Source of the DNA: Igneacidithiobacillus sp041146875 | GTDB taxonomy: Bacteria; Pseudomonadota; Gammaproteobacteria; Acidithiobacillales; Acidithiobacillaceae | Direction: 5' to 3' | Assembly (NCBI RefSeq): GCF_041146875.1 | Contig: NZ_JBFRXP010000011.1 | Coordinates: forward strand, 34,559-98,558 | Length of the DNA stretch: 64,000 nt | Shown here: positions 35,117 to 44,460 of the stretch, piece after piece | Position numbering within the stretch: position 1 is the stretch's first letter | How the letters are laid out: each line of letters starts with the position of its first letter | Notes under the pieces: generated by a model | What the model was told of the DNA's origin: nothing | Databases searched by the model: none | What the model saw: only the letters and a program-made list of their open reading frames with translations | Made by a program: the position numbers and the translations under genes

Positions 35117-36064
35117 ATGGCCACCATCCGCAATCTGGCTCTGAGCCTGCTCCCCGTCACCGAAACCGCAGCGCGCGCTGCCAGTGGCTGGATTGGCCGG
35201 GGGGAAAAAGAGCTGGGTGACGGGGCGGCGGTGGATGCCATGCGCGCAGCGATCGCTCAGGTGCCCATGCGCGGTACGGTGGTGATTGGTGAGGGCGAGA
35301 AGGACGAGGCGCCCATGCTCTACAATGGTGAGACTGTCGGTTCCGGTAGCGGCCCCGAGGTCGACATCGCCGTCGATCCCGTAGAAGGTACCAACTTTCT
35401 CGCCAGCGGCATGCCTGGTTCCATCTGCGTTCTCGCCGCCGCCCCCAAGGGCAGCATGTTTCGCCCCGGGCCGGCCTTCTATATGGACAAGCTGGTAGTG
35501 CCGGCGCCGGCGCGCGGCAAGATCGACCCGGAAGCGCCCATGAAAGACAAGCTGCACGCCTTGGCCAAGGCGCTTGGCAAGGATGTCAAAGAGTTGCGTG
35601 TCTTTTTGCTCAAAAAGCCACGTCACGAAGCGATGATTAAGGAAATTCAGGCTGCGGGTGCCACGGTGCGCCTGCAGACGGACGGCGATGTTAGTGGCGG
35701 CATCATGGCCGCTTTGGGCACCAAGGTCGACGCGATGATGGGTATCGGTGGCACTCCCGAGGGCGTGATTACCGCTTGCGCCGCGCGTGCCATGGGCGCC
35801 GAGATGTTTGGCGCTCTGGCGCCGCAGAAGCCGGGCGAGGCAGAGGCTATCGCCGAAGCGGGCCTCAAGGTGGGCCAGTGGATTGGTCGCGACGAGTTGG
35901 TGGCCAGTGATGATGTGCTCTTCGTCGCTACTGGTCTTACCAGTGGCGACATCCTCGACGGTGTCTCGCGCTCGCATTTCTTCATCGAGAGCGAAAGCCT
36001 CGTGATTTCTGGCCACGATGGCATTCTGCGCCGGGTGCGCACCCATCAGCGGGCCGACGACTAA
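35117..36064 (+). CDS. glpX: Class II fructose-1,6-bisphosphatase (GlpX type)
   Basis: GlpX-type FBPase hydrolyses fructose 1,6-bisphosphate, and in some autotrophs also sedoheptulose 1,7-bisphosphate, in Calvin-cycle regeneration. Family motifs are ALSLLPVTETAARAAS, VVIGEGEKDEAPMLYNGE (metal ligands), DIAVDPVEGTNFLA and GGTPEGVITACAARAMG. The 315 residues match the short bacterial type. It opens the carbon-fixation cluster with an AAGGACA site and is followed by tkt after 56 bases. Confidence 0.95.
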   Translation: MATIRNLALSLLPVTETAARAASGWIGRGEKELGDGAAVDAMRAAIAQVPMRGTVVIGEGEKDEAPMLYNGETVGSGSGPEVDIAVDPVEGTNFLASGMPGSICVLAAAPKGSMFRPGPAFYMDKLVVPAPARGKIDPEAPMKDKLHALAKALGKDVKELRVFLLKKPRHEAMIKEIQAAGATVRLQTDGDVSGGIMAALGTKVDAMMGIGGTPEGVITACAARAMGAEMFGALAPQKPGEAEAIAEAGLKVGQWIGRDELVASDDVLFVATGLTSGDILDGVSRSHFFIESESLVISGHDGILRRVRTHQRADD

Positions 36065-36120
36065 TTTTCATCTGGGAACAGGCGACTGGCTCGGCCGGAT
36101 CGCCTCTTAAGGAGCTTTGC

Positions 36121-38121
36121 ATGACTGTGACTCGCACCGACCTCGCCAATGCCATCCGTGTCCTCAGTATGGATGCTGTTGAAAAAGCCAATTCCGGCCA
36201 CCCCGGAATGCCCATGGGCATGGCGGATATCGCTGAAGTGCTGTGGAACGACTTCCTCGTCCACAACCCGGCCAACCCCCATTGGTCGGGCCGTGACCGT
36301 TTCCTTCTGTCCAACGGGCATGGTTCCATGCTGCAGTACGCGCTCTTGCACCTGACGGGCTATGACGTGTCCGTGGATGATCTCAAATCTTTCCGGCAGT
36401 GGCATAGCAAGACTCCGGGACACCCTGAATATCGCGATACCCCCGGCGTGGAAACCACCACGGGCCCCCTGGGCCAGGGTTTGGCCAATGGCGTGGGCAT
36501 GGCCTTGGCCGAGCGGATGCTGGAAGGTCAGTTCAACCGTCCCGGGCACGAGATTGTCAACAACTACACCTATGTCTTCTTGGGCGATGGCTGCCTCATG
36601 GAAGGCGTGTCCCATGAGGCTTGTTCCCTGGCCGGCGTTTGGGGCCTGAACAAGCTCATCTGCTTCTACGATGACAACGACATCTCCATTGACGGGCATG
36701 TGGATAACTGGTTTGGCGATGACACCCCAGCCCGTTTCGAGGCCTACGGCTGGCATGTAGTGCGCAAGGTGGACGGGCACGATGCCGCGGCGGTGAAGCA
36801 GGCCATCATTGAGGCGCGCAGCCAGACGGCCAAACCGACCCTGATCTGCTGCAAGACCGTTATCGGCCAAGGCTCGCCCAATAAGGCGGGCAGTCACGAT
36901 GTTCACGGTTCGGCCCTGGGCGCCGCCGAAGTGGCGGCTACCCGCAAGCACCTGGGCTGGCAGTACGAAGAGTCCTTCTTCGTCCCCCAGGACATCTACC
37001 AGAGCTGGGATGCTAAGGCCAAGGGCAAGGCTGCCGAGTCCGCTTGGCAGGAAAAATTCGCGGCCTACCAGGCGGCCTTCCCCCAGGAGGCAGCAGAGTT
37101 TGAGCGCCGGCTGGCGGGCAAGACCAGCCCGGCCTTTGATGCGGCCATTGCCAAGGTGATCGCCGACTTCCGCAGCGAGGCCCCCAAAATCGCTACCCGT
37201 GTCGCCTCGGGCAAGACCATTCAAGGGATTGCGGCGGCGCTGCCGGAATTCATCGGCGGTTCGGCGGACCTGAGTCCGTCCAACAACACCCGTTGGAAAG
37301 AAGCGGTGGACCTGGGCAAGCACAAGGTCGATGGCAACTATATCCACTATGGTGTGCGCGAATTTGGTATGTCCGCCATCATGAATGGTGTCAACCTCTA
37401 TGGTGGCTTCCTGCCCTTCGGCGGCACCTTCCTGATCTTCTCCGATTACAGCCGCAATGCCATTCGCATGTCGGCCCTCATGGGCCTGCGCGTCGTGTAT
37501 GTCATGACCCACGACTCCATCGGTCTGGGTGAAGACGGCCCCACCCATCAGCCCATCGAGCAGGTCAACAGTCTGCGTCTGATTCCCAACCTCCACGTCT
37601 GGCGTCCGGCGGATGCGGTGGAAACGGCCATTGCCTGGGAGTCTGCTGTCAAGCAGGAGCGGACGCCTTCCCTGCTGGCCCTGAGCCGCCAGAATTTGCC
37701 TGCCCTTGGGCATGATGATGCCAGTGTCGCAGCCGCGCGCCGTGGCGGGTATGTCCTTAAGGATGCCGCGGGTGGCAAGCCTGCCGGCATCCTGCTCGCC
37801 AGTGGTTCCGAGGTGGAATTGGCCCTCGCAGCGCAGGCCAAACTGGCCGAGCAAGGCATTGCCGTGCGCGTGGTCTCCATGCCCTGTCTGGAGCTCTTTG
37901 ATGCCCAGGATGCGGCGTACCGCGAGAGCGTGTTGCCCGCGGCCGTGAGCAAGCGCTTGGCAGTTGAAGCGGGTACTACGGGCCTGTGGTACAAATATGT
38001 GGGTCTGCAAGGCACGGTGGTAGGTATTGACCACTTCGGCGCCTCGGCCCCGGCCCCGGTCCTGTTCGAGAAATTCGGCTTTACCGTGGACAATGTGGTT
38101 GCCCGGTACCAGGCACTGTAA
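36121..38121 (+). CDS. tkt: Transketolase
   Basis: Transketolase moves two-carbon units between sugar phosphates with thiamine diphosphate and Mg2+; here it serves ribulose bisphosphate regeneration (CbbT). The ThDP motif begins GDGCLMEGVSHEA and ends in the NDI segment after CFYDDN. The pyrimidine-domain signature appears in GLGEDGPTHQPIEQ, and the C-terminus ends DNVVARYQAL. It has 666 residues, as expected, and an AAGGAG site. Confidence 0.97.
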   Translation: MTVTRTDLANAIRVLSMDAVEKANSGHPGMPMGMADIAEVLWNDFLVHNPANPHWSGRDRFLLSNGHGSMLQYALLHLTGYDVSVDDLKSFRQWHSKTPGHPEYRDTPGVETTTGPLGQGLANGVGMALAERMLEGQFNRPGHEIVNNYTYVFLGDGCLMEGVSHEACSLAGVWGLNKLICFYDDNDISIDGHVDNWFGDDTPARFEAYGWHVVRKVDGHDAAAVKQAIIEARSQTAKPTLICCKTVIGQGSPNKAGSHDVHGSALGAAEVAATRKHLGWQYEESFFVPQDIYQSWDAKAKGKAAESAWQEKFAAYQAAFPQEAAEFERRLAGKTSPAFDAAIAKVIADFRSEAPKIATRVASGKTIQGIAAALPEFIGGSADLSPSNNTRWKEAVDLGKHKVDGNYIHYGVREFGMSAIMNGVNLYGGFLPFGGTFLIFSDYSRNAIRMSALMGLRVVYVMTHDSIGLGEDGPTHQPIEQVNSLRLIPNLHVWRPADAVETAIAWESAVKQERTPSLLALSRQNLPALGHDDASVAAARRGGYVLKDAAGGKPAGILLASGSEVELALAAQAKLAEQGIAVRVVSMPCLELFDAQDAAYRESVLPAAVSKRLAVEAGTTGLWYKYVGLQGTVVGIDHFGASAPAPVLFEKFGFTVDNVVARYQAL

Positions 38122-38153
38122 GACTTTCATTCAAAAAATCTGAGGAGTTTGCC

Positions 38154-39161
38154 ATGAGCATTCGTGTGGGTATCAATGGATTTGGACGTATTGGCCGGAT
38201 GGCCTTCCGTGCGATCGCCAAAGAGGCCGAGTTCCGTCATCTGGAAGTGGTTGCTATCAATGACCTCCTTTCCGCCGACTACCTGGCGTACATGCTGCAG
38301 TACGACTCCGTGCATGGCCGTTTTGCCGGTGATGTGCAGGTCGAGGGGAACAATCTCGTGGTCAATGGCAAGACCATCCGCCTGACGGCGGAGAAGGATC
38401 CTTCCGACCTGAAGTGGGGCGATGTGGATGTGGATATCGTCATCGAGTCCACGGGTTTTTTCCTGACCACGGAGACTTGCCAGAAACATATCGATGCCGG
38501 TGCCAAGAAAGTCGTGCAATCGGCGCCGTCCAAGGACGACACCCCGATGTTCGTCTATGGCGTCAACCACGCCAAATACGCTGGGGAGAAGATCGTTTCT
38601 GCGGCCTCCTGCACCACCAACTGCCTGGCGCCGGTGGCCAAGGTGCTGAACGATAACTTCGGCATCAAGCGCGGCTTGATGAGCACCGTGCATGCCGCCA
38701 CCGCCACGCAGAAAACCGTGGATGGCCCGTCGCACAAAGATTGGCGTGGCGGCCGCGGCATCCTCGAGAACATCATTCCTTCCTCCACCGGCGCTGCCAA
38801 GGCGGTAGGCCGGGTCATTCCGGAGCTGAACAAGAAGCTGACTGGTATGGCCTTCCGCGTACCGACTTCGGACGTCTCGGTAGTCGATCTGACTGCGGAG
38901 CTGAACAAAGAAGCCAGCTACGAGGATATCTGCAAGGCGATGAAGGCCGCCAGCGAAGGCCCACTGAAAGGCGTGCTCGGCTACACCGAAGATGCCGTGG
39001 TCTCGACAGACTTTCGCGGCTACTCGGCGCCGTCCATTTTCGACGCCAAGGCTGGCATCCAACTCGACACCACCTTCGTCAAAGTCGTGTCCTGGTATGA
39101 CAACGAGTATGGCTATACCTGCAACATGCTGCGTTTCGTCAACCACGTAGCGAGCAACTGA
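38154..39161 (+). CDS. gap: Glyceraldehyde-3-phosphate dehydrogenase, type I
   Basis: The enzyme interconverts 1,3-bisphosphoglycerate and glyceraldehyde 3-phosphate. The nucleotide-binding motif GINGFGRIGR opens the protein, the catalytic thiol is Cys153 in SAASCTTNCLAP, and the final helix ends WYDNEYGYTCNMLRFVNHV. Asp in AINDLL at the end of strand 2 points to NAD rather than NADP preference, although autotrophic enzymes can differ. 335 residues, 32 bases after tkt with a GAGGAG site. Confidence 0.97.
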   Translation: MSIRVGINGFGRIGRMAFRAIAKEAEFRHLEVVAINDLLSADYLAYMLQYDSVHGRFAGDVQVEGNNLVVNGKTIRLTAEKDPSDLKWGDVDVDIVIESTGFFLTTETCQKHIDAGAKKVVQSAPSKDDTPMFVYGVNHAKYAGEKIVSAASCTTNCLAPVAKVLNDNFGIKRGLMSTVHAATATQKTVDGPSHKDWRGGRGILENIIPSSTGAAKAVGRVIPELNKKLTGMAFRVPTSDVSVVDLTAELNKEASYEDICKAMKAASEGPLKGVLGYTEDAVVSTDFRGYSAPSIFDAKAGIQLDTTFVKVVSWYDNEYGYTCNMLRFVNHVASN

Positions 39162-39175
39162 GACGGGAGGCGAGC

Positions 39176-40372
39176 ATGCAGATCCTGACCTTTGCAGAAG
39201 TGTGCAAGCGCGGGGAGGCGCGGGGCAAGCGCGTCTTCATCCGTGCTGATCTCAACGTTCCCCTGAATGACGCCGGTGAAATCACCGAGGATACTCGCGT
39301 GCGGGCCTCGGTGCCGGCAGTGCAGATGGCGCTGGACGCCGGCGCGGCGGTGATGATTACCTCGCACCTCGGGCGCCCGACGGAGGGGGAATTTCATCCG
39401 CGAGATTCTCTGGCGCCAGTGGCCCAACGTATGTCCGAGCTCTTGGGCAAGCCAGTGCGCTTGCAGCAGGCCTGGGTCGATGGCGGCTTCGAGCTGCATC
39501 CCGGTGAAGTGGTGATGCTCGAGAATTGCCGTCTGAACAAAGGCGAAAAGAAGAACGATGACGCGCTTGGGCAGAAATATGCCAGGCTCTGCGACATCTT
39601 CGTGCATGATGCTTTTGGCACCGCTCATCGGGCGGAAGCCAGTACCTACGGAATCGCGAAGTATGCGCCCATTGCCTGTGCCGGCCCCCTCCTGGCGGCG
39701 GAAATCGACGCCATCAATCGTGCGCTGGCCAATCCTAAGCGGCCCTTGGTCGCCATCGTTGCCGGCTCCAAGGTATCGACCAAGCTCACCATTCTGCAGA
39801 GTCTCGCTGACAAGGTCGATGGGCTGATCGTTGGTGGCGGTATTGCCAATACCTTTATGCTCGCCACTGGCCTGCCCATTGGCAAGAGTCTGGCGGAGGC
39901 GGATTTGGTAGAGGAAGCCAAAAAGGTCATCGAAAAAATGAAGGCGCGTGGCGCTGCGGTACCGATCCCTGTAGACGTAGTAGTCGCCGATCGCTTTGCC
40001 GCCGATGCCAAGGCTACGGTCAAGGCAGCCGCGGATGTCAGCGCCGACGACCTAATCCTCGATATTGGCCCAAAGACGGCGGCCCAGCTTTCCGAACAGC
40101 TCATGAAAGCGGGGACCATTGTCTGGAATGGTCCAGTAGGGGTGTTTGAGTTTGATGCCTTCGCCAGTGGCACCAAGGCGGTGGCAGAAGCGGTCGCTGC
40201 CAGTACTGGATTCTCCATAGCGGGTGGTGGGGATACCTTGGCGGCAATTGCCAAGTATGGCATTGCCGACCGTGTTGGTTACATCTCGACTGGTGGTGGG
40301 GCGTTCCTCGAGGTACTCGAGGGCAAGACCCTGCCGGCTTTTGAAATTCTTGAGGCTCGTGCCCGGGGGTAG
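39176..40372 (+). CDS. pgk: Phosphoglycerate kinase
   Basis: Pgk phosphorylates 3-phosphoglycerate with ATP in the reductive direction of the Calvin cycle. The N-terminal substrate domain shows GKRVFIRADLNVPL and SHLGRP, and the C-terminal nucleotide domain shows IVAGSKVSTKL, WNGPVGVFE and GGGDTLAAI. 398 residues. It starts 14 bases after gap and its end is only 4 bases from the pyk start. Confidence 0.97.
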   Translation: MQILTFAEVCKRGEARGKRVFIRADLNVPLNDAGEITEDTRVRASVPAVQMALDAGAAVMITSHLGRPTEGEFHPRDSLAPVAQRMSELLGKPVRLQQAWVDGGFELHPGEVVMLENCRLNKGEKKNDDALGQKYARLCDIFVHDAFGTAHRAEASTYGIAKYAPIACAGPLLAAEIDAINRALANPKRPLVAIVAGSKVSTKLTILQSLADKVDGLIVGGGIANTFMLATGLPIGKSLAEADLVEEAKKVIEKMKARGAAVPIPVDVVVADRFAADAKATVKAAADVSADDLILDIGPKTAAQLSEQLMKAGTIVWNGPVGVFEFDAFASGTKAVAEAVAASTGFSIAGGGDTLAAIAKYGIADRVGYISTGGGAFLEVLEGKTLPAFEILEARARG

Positions 40373-40376
40373 ACCC

Positions 40377-41813
40377 ATGATTCGCCGCACCAAGATCGTT
40401 GCGACGTTAGGACCGGCTAGTAGTTCCGCCGAAGTGATCGATCGTTTGATCGAGGCGGGGCTAGATGTAGTGCGCCTCAATTTCTCCCACGGCAGTGCCG
40501 AGGGCCACTTGCGCACGGCAGAGTTGGTGCGGGAGCGGGCGCGGGCGCATAGCCGGGCCATCGGTATTCTGGCCGATCTACAAGGGCCGAAGATCCGTAT
40601 TGGCAAGTTTGCCGAAGGCAAGATTCAGCTGCGCGAGGGTGACCCCTTTATCCTCGACATCCACTGCGATCTGGGTGACCAGACGCGGGTAGGAGTAACC
40701 TACCCGCAGTTGGTGAAGGACGTCGAGCGTGGCGCGACCCTGTTGCTCAACGACGGCATGATTGTGCTTTGGGTAGACAAAGTGCAGGGCAACGAGATCC
40801 ACACCCGGGTGGTGCAGGGCGGTGAACTCTCCAACAACAAGGGGATCAACCGTGCTGGCGGCGGGCTCACCGCCCCGGCGCTCACCGACAAGGACCGCCA
40901 GGACATCATCACCGCAGCGCAGTTAGAAGCGGATTATCTCGCCGTCTCCTTTCCGCGCAGCGCCGCCGATATGGACGAAGCGCGCCGTCTCTTCCGCGAA
41001 GCGGGTGGGCATGGTGCCTTGGTGGCCAAAATCGAGCGTGCCGAGGCGATTGATGCTATCGAGGAGATCCTGCAGGCCTCCGAGGCAGTCATGGTTGCCC
41101 GTGGTGATTTAGGTGTGGAAATTGGCGATGCGGCGGTGCCACCGGTACAGAAACGTATCATTGCCATGGCGCATCGCTACAATCGCATCACCATCACGGC
41201 TACGCAGATGATGGAGTCGATGATCCATCAACCCATTCCTACCCGGGCGGAAGTGTCCGACGTTGCCAATGCGGTACTGGACGGCACGGATGCCGTTATG
41301 CTCTCCGCCGAGACGGCCTCTGGGCAGTATCCTGTAGAGGCGGTCGCGGCGATGGCGCGTACTTGCCTCGAAGTCGAGCGGCAGATGCCCTGCGATGCCG
41401 ATGAACCCTTCTTCAATCGCGCGCTGGAGCGCGTGGATGAGACGATTGCGGCCGCCGCGATCCTCGCCACGCAACGGGCACCCATTGCGGCGATCGCCGC
41501 CTTTACCGAAAGCGGCTCTACGGCTTTGTGGTTATCACGCACGGACTCGCGCGTGCCGATCTACGCCTTGACGCCACAGGTCTACACGCGCCGCAAGGTG
41601 ACTTTGTACCGTGGTGTGCATCCGGTTAACTTCCCGCAAAGCCGGCATGATGACCCCTTGCAGGTCATGCGCGCGGCGGAAGACGAGTTGCGTCGCCGTG
41701 GGGTAGTGCGCGATGGCGACTTGATCTTGATTACTATCGGTGAGCCGATCGGCGCACCGGGGGGCACAAATACCCTGAAGCTGGTACGTGTGGGTGCGGC
41801 CAGCCAGATTTGA
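40377..41813 (+). CDS. pyk: Pyruvate kinase
   Basis: Pyruvate kinase makes pyruvate and ATP from phosphoenolpyruvate, here drawing fixed carbon into biosynthesis. The start MIRRTKIVATLGPASSS is the family N-terminus; a longer in-frame opening runs into pgk and is not credible. Active-site motifs are VRLNFSHG, LADLQGPKIRIG, VAKIERAEAIDAIEEI and MVARGDLGVEI, followed by TATQMMESM. The 478 residues match the type II enzymes. The close coupling to pgk (4 bases) indicates one transcript. Confidence 0.96.
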   Translation: MIRRTKIVATLGPASSSAEVIDRLIEAGLDVVRLNFSHGSAEGHLRTAELVRERARAHSRAIGILADLQGPKIRIGKFAEGKIQLREGDPFILDIHCDLGDQTRVGVTYPQLVKDVERGATLLLNDGMIVLWVDKVQGNEIHTRVVQGGELSNNKGINRAGGGLTAPALTDKDRQDIITAAQLEADYLAVSFPRSAADMDEARRLFREAGGHGALVAKIERAEAIDAIEEILQASEAVMVARGDLGVEIGDAAVPPVQKRIIAMAHRYNRITITATQMMESMIHQPIPTRAEVSDVANAVLDGTDAVMLSAETASGQYPVEAVAAMARTCLEVERQMPCDADEPFFNRALERVDETIAAAAILATQRAPIAAIAAFTESGSTALWLSRTDSRVPIYALTPQVYTRRKVTLYRGVHPVNFPQSRHDDPLQVMRAAEDELRRRGVVRDGDLILITIGEPIGAPGGTNTLKLVRVGAASQI

Positions 41814-41852
41814 AGCGTAACCGTTTTTTCTACTGCAAGTGAGGTAATCGTT

Positions 41853-42923
41853 ATGGCAATGGTATCTATGCGGCAACTGCTCGATCACGCCGCCGAGCAC
41901 GGGTATGGCATTCCCGCTTTTAACGTCAACAACCTGGAACAGGTGCGCGCGATTATGGAGGCGGCTGCAGCAACCGACGCCCCCGTCATCCTGCAGGCCT
42001 CTGCTGGCGCCCGTAAATATGCTGGCGAGCCTTTTCTGCGCCACCTGATTCTTGCCGCTGTGGAAGAATACCCCGATATTCCGGTGGTGCTACATCAGGA
42101 CCATGGTGCCAGCCCGGCAGTTTGTATCCAGGCCATCCGTTCGGGCTTTACCAGTGTCATGATGGACGGCTCGTTGCTGGAGGATGCCAAGACCCCCGCC
42201 AGCTACGACTACAACGTCGCCGTCACTGCCAAGGTGGTGGAAATGGCGCATGCCGTAGGCGTGACCGTCGAGGGCGAGCTGGGCTGCCTCGGCTCCCTCG
42301 AGACCGGCATGGCCGGCGAGGAAGATGGCGTCGGCGCGGAAGGTTGTTTAAGCCACGACCAGCTTCTCACCGACCCTGAGGAGGCCGCCCAGTTCGTCAA
42401 GGCAACTAAGCTCGATGCCCTGGCCATTGCTATCGGTACCAGCCACGGCGCTTACAAATTCACCCAGCCGCCTACCGGAAAAATCCTGCGTATTGACCGT
42501 ATCAAGGAAATTCACGAGCGTATCCCGGATACCCACCTGGTAATGCACGGCTCCAGCTCGGTGCCGCAGGACTGGCTGAAGATCATCCATGAATTCGGTG
42601 GCGATATCGGCGAGACCTATGGCGTGCCGGTGGAAGAGATCCAGGAAGGCATCAAGTATGGCGTGCGTAAGGTAAACATCGACACCGATCTGCGTCTTGC
42701 GGCGACGGGTGCCGTCCGCCAGAGCCTGTACAAGAACCCGAAGAACTTCGATCCGCGCAAGTTCCTCACCGCCTCCCTCGACGCCATGCGTGATATCTGC
42801 AAGGCACGTTACGAGGCCTTCGGTTCTGCCGGTCAGGCCAGCAAGATCAAGGTGATCCCGATGGATACCATGGTCAAGCACTACAAGGCGGGTGATCTCG
42901 ATCCGCGGGTCAAGGGCGTCTAA
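41853..42923 (+). CDS. fba: Class II fructose-bisphosphate aldolase
   Basis: This zinc aldolase condenses dihydroxyacetone phosphate with glyceraldehyde 3-phosphate or erythrose 4-phosphate in the Calvin cycle (CbbA). Visible features are the first motif HQDHGASP with zinc His and catalytic Asp, the GELGCLGSLETG loop, the His of IGTSHGAYK and LVMHGSSSVP, and VNIDTDLRLAATGAVR near the substrate phosphate. 356 residues, 39 bases after pyk. Confidence 0.96.
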   Translation: MAMVSMRQLLDHAAEHGYGIPAFNVNNLEQVRAIMEAAAATDAPVILQASAGARKYAGEPFLRHLILAAVEEYPDIPVVLHQDHGASPAVCIQAIRSGFTSVMMDGSLLEDAKTPASYDYNVAVTAKVVEMAHAVGVTVEGELGCLGSLETGMAGEEDGVGAEGCLSHDQLLTDPEEAAQFVKATKLDALAIAIGTSHGAYKFTQPPTGKILRIDRIKEIHERIPDTHLVMHGSSSVPQDWLKIIHEFGGDIGETYGVPVEEIQEGIKYGVRKVNIDTDLRLAATGAVRQSLYKNPKNFDPRKFLTASLDAMRDICKARYEAFGSAGQASKIKVIPMDTMVKHYKAGDLDPRVKGV

Positions 42924-42963
42924 GTCTCTTCGCCCCCTCCGCCGCCTCTGGGTGGCATGCTGT

Positions 42964-42989
42964 ACTGGGGCGCCTGCGGGCGCTCCAGT
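42964..42989 (+). promoter_or_regulatory. Strong intergenic hairpin between fba and rpe
   Basis: An 11-pair stem (ACTGGGGCGCC, 42964-42974, with GGGCGCTCCAGT from 42978/42979 to 42989, one G-U pair) closes a TGCG loop. There is no T run. It sits in the 86-base gap of an otherwise tight operon, just before the rpe ribosome-binding site AAGGAGT. It may mark an RNA processing or stability point, or partial termination, that separates Calvin genes from rpe-gph-trp. Confidence 0.55.
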
Positions 42990-43009
42990 CGTCTGCAAGG
43001 AGTCGTAAT

Positions 43010-43672
43010 ATGCCTCAGTACAAGATTTCTCCCTCGATTCTGTCCGCCGACTTTGCCCGCCTGGGCGAGGAAGTGCGGGCGGTGGACGAGGCCGGTGCCG
43101 ATTACATCCATGTGGATGTGATGGACAACCATTTCGTCCCCAACCTCACCATCGGACCGCTGGTGGCCGCTGCCATCAAGCCGCACACCAAGAAGCCCCT
43201 GGACGTGCACCTGATGATCTCGCCAGTGGATGGTATTATCCCCGAATTTGCCAAGGCCGGTGCAGACATTATTACCGTGCATCCCGAGGGTACCATCCAT
43301 CTTGATCGTACTATTCAGCTCATCCACAGCGTTGGCTGTAAGGCCGGCGTTTCGCTGAACCCGGCGACCCCCCTGGAGGTACTGGACTATGTTCTTGAAA
43401 GCATCGACCTGGTCCTGGTGATGAGTGTCAATCCCGGTTTTGGCGGTCAGAGTTTCATCGACTACAGCCTGCGCAAAATCGAGGCAATCCGTAAGCGCAT
43501 CGATGCCACCGGCAAAGCGATTGAACTGGAAGTGGATGGTGGCGTGAAGGTAAACAATGTGCGCCAGGTGGCGGATGCCGGGGCGGATGTTTTCGTCGCT
43601 GGCAGTGCCATCTATAACACCCCGGATTACAAGGCGACCATCGGCGCCTTCCGTGCCGCCTTGGCCGGCTGA
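43010..43672 (+). CDS. rpe: Ribulose-phosphate 3-epimerase
   Basis: Rpe interconverts xylulose 5-phosphate and ribulose 5-phosphate. It is a TIM barrel of 220 residues with the family motifs ISPSILSADFARLGEE, HVDVMDNHFVPN, DVHLMISP, VMSVNPGFGGQSF and ELEVDGGVK. The metal-binding His and Asp residues are all present. An AAGGAGT site precedes the ATG, and gph starts 11 bases after its stop. Confidence 0.97.
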   Translation: MPQYKISPSILSADFARLGEEVRAVDEAGADYIHVDVMDNHFVPNLTIGPLVAAAIKPHTKKPLDVHLMISPVDGIIPEFAKAGADIITVHPEGTIHLDRTIQLIHSVGCKAGVSLNPATPLEVLDYVLESIDLVLVMSVNPGFGGQSFIDYSLRKIEAIRKRIDATGKAIELEVDGGVKVNNVRQVADAGADVFVAGSAIYNTPDYKATIGAFRAALAG

Positions 43673-43683
43673 GTTACGCGCAG

Positions 43684-44355
43684 ATGACGACGCAGAGCTT
43701 TGCCGCACAGATGGTGCTGATCGATCTCGACGGCACCCTCATCGACACCGCCCCGGATCTTGCCGGGGCGGCTAACCATGTCCTGCAGTCTTTGGGACGC
43801 CCGCCGGCGCCGATGCCCGTGATTCGTGGTTTCATTGGCAATGGCGTGCGCGAGTTGATGCGCCGCGCCCTGGCCATTGAGGCAGAGCCTACGGAGGCCG
43901 AGGTAGACGCCGCCATGCCGGAGTTTTCCGCCTATTATGGGGCACATCTCACTGCGCACAGTGTTGTTTATCCAGGGGTGGAAGAGGCCCTACAGGAATT
44001 GCATGCGCAGGGGCGCAAGCTGGTCTGTATCACTAACAAAGCCGGGCAATTTACCGAGCCGCTCTTGGAACGTCTAGGACTCTGCAACTATTTTGATCTG
44101 GTGCTCTCCGGTGACAGCCTGCCGCGCAAAAAGCCCGATCCCTTGCCGCTAACGCACGCCGCGGCACATTTTGGATTGTCGCCGGAACGGGGCTTGCTTG
44201 TCGGTGACTCGATCAACGACACCCAGGCAGCGCGGGCGGCCGGGATGCCAGTAGTGGCCGTGAGTTACGGCTACCGTGGTGATATGCCCCTCGCAGACTT
44301 GGCAGCCGATGTTGTTATCGATACACTGCCGCAGCTGTTACCGCTTTTGCGGTAA
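43684..44355 (+). CDS. gph: Phosphoglycolate phosphatase
   Basis: This HAD-family phosphatase removes 2-phosphoglycolate, the product of RuBisCO oxygenase activity, which fits its place after rpe. Motif 1 is LIDLDGTLIDTAPDL, motif 2 is in CITNKAG, the motif 3 Lys is in PRKKPDPLP and motif 4 is GDSINDTQAARAAG. The alpha-helical cap lies at about residues 25-95. 223 residues. Confidence 0.94.
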   Translation: MTTQSFAAQMVLIDLDGTLIDTAPDLAGAANHVLQSLGRPPAPMPVIRGFIGNGVRELMRRALAIEAEPTEAEVDAAMPEFSAYYGAHLTAHSVVYPGVEEALQELHAQGRKLVCITNKAGQFTEPLLERLGLCNYFDLVLSGDSLPRKKPDPLPLTHAAAHFGLSPERGLLVGDSINDTQAARAAGMPVVAVSYGYRGDMPLADLAADVVIDTLPQLLPLLR

Positions 44356-44380
44356 ATTTTGATAGGGAAATGCGGGTGAT

Positions 44381-44425
44381 ATGACAGGTTTCGGGTGGAA
44401 AATTTGGCGATGGCGCAGCTGCTGA
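44381..44425 (+). CDS. trpL: Putative trp leader peptide with three Trp codons
   Basis: In the 115-base gap before trpE there is a 14-codon open frame, MTGFGWKIWRWRSC, with Trp at positions 6, 9 and 11. A GGGTG site precedes the ATG by a few bases. Trp is rare in proteins, so three in 14 codons directly before anthranilate synthase strongly suggests a ribosome-stalling leader peptide. The Trp codons overlap the left arm of the inverted repeat that ends at the trpE ribosome-binding site. It is too short for normal gene finding and its identity is inferred. Confidence 0.62.
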   Translation: MTGFGWKIWRWRSC

Positions 44426-44460
44426 TTGCAGGCTGTCCATGATTGTTATTGCCAATTTTC
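44398..44460 (+). promoter_or_regulatory. Putative trp attenuator: inverted repeat before trpE
   Basis: GAAAATTTGGC (44398-44408) can pair with GCCAATTTTC (44451-44460), ten pairs with one bulged T. The right arm touches the trpE ribosome-binding site GAGGTGA (44461-44467), and the left arm lies within the Trp codons of the leader peptide. A ribosome stalled for lack of Trp-tRNA would cover the left arm and leave the trpE site free. No U-rich terminator is present, so control would act on translation start rather than on transcription. Confidence 0.5.

Noticed and set aside
36061..38130. A 689-codon open frame on the minus strand opposite tkt
   Set aside because: It is the exact antisense shadow of a highly conserved transketolase, with low-complexity His/Gly/Gln-rich translation and no domain; such frames are common in GC-rich genes.
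40224..40376. A longer N-terminus for pyruvate kinase overlapping pgk
   Set aside because: The extension lies wholly within pgk coding sequence and is unlike pyruvate kinase; the ATG at 40377 begins the conserved motif.
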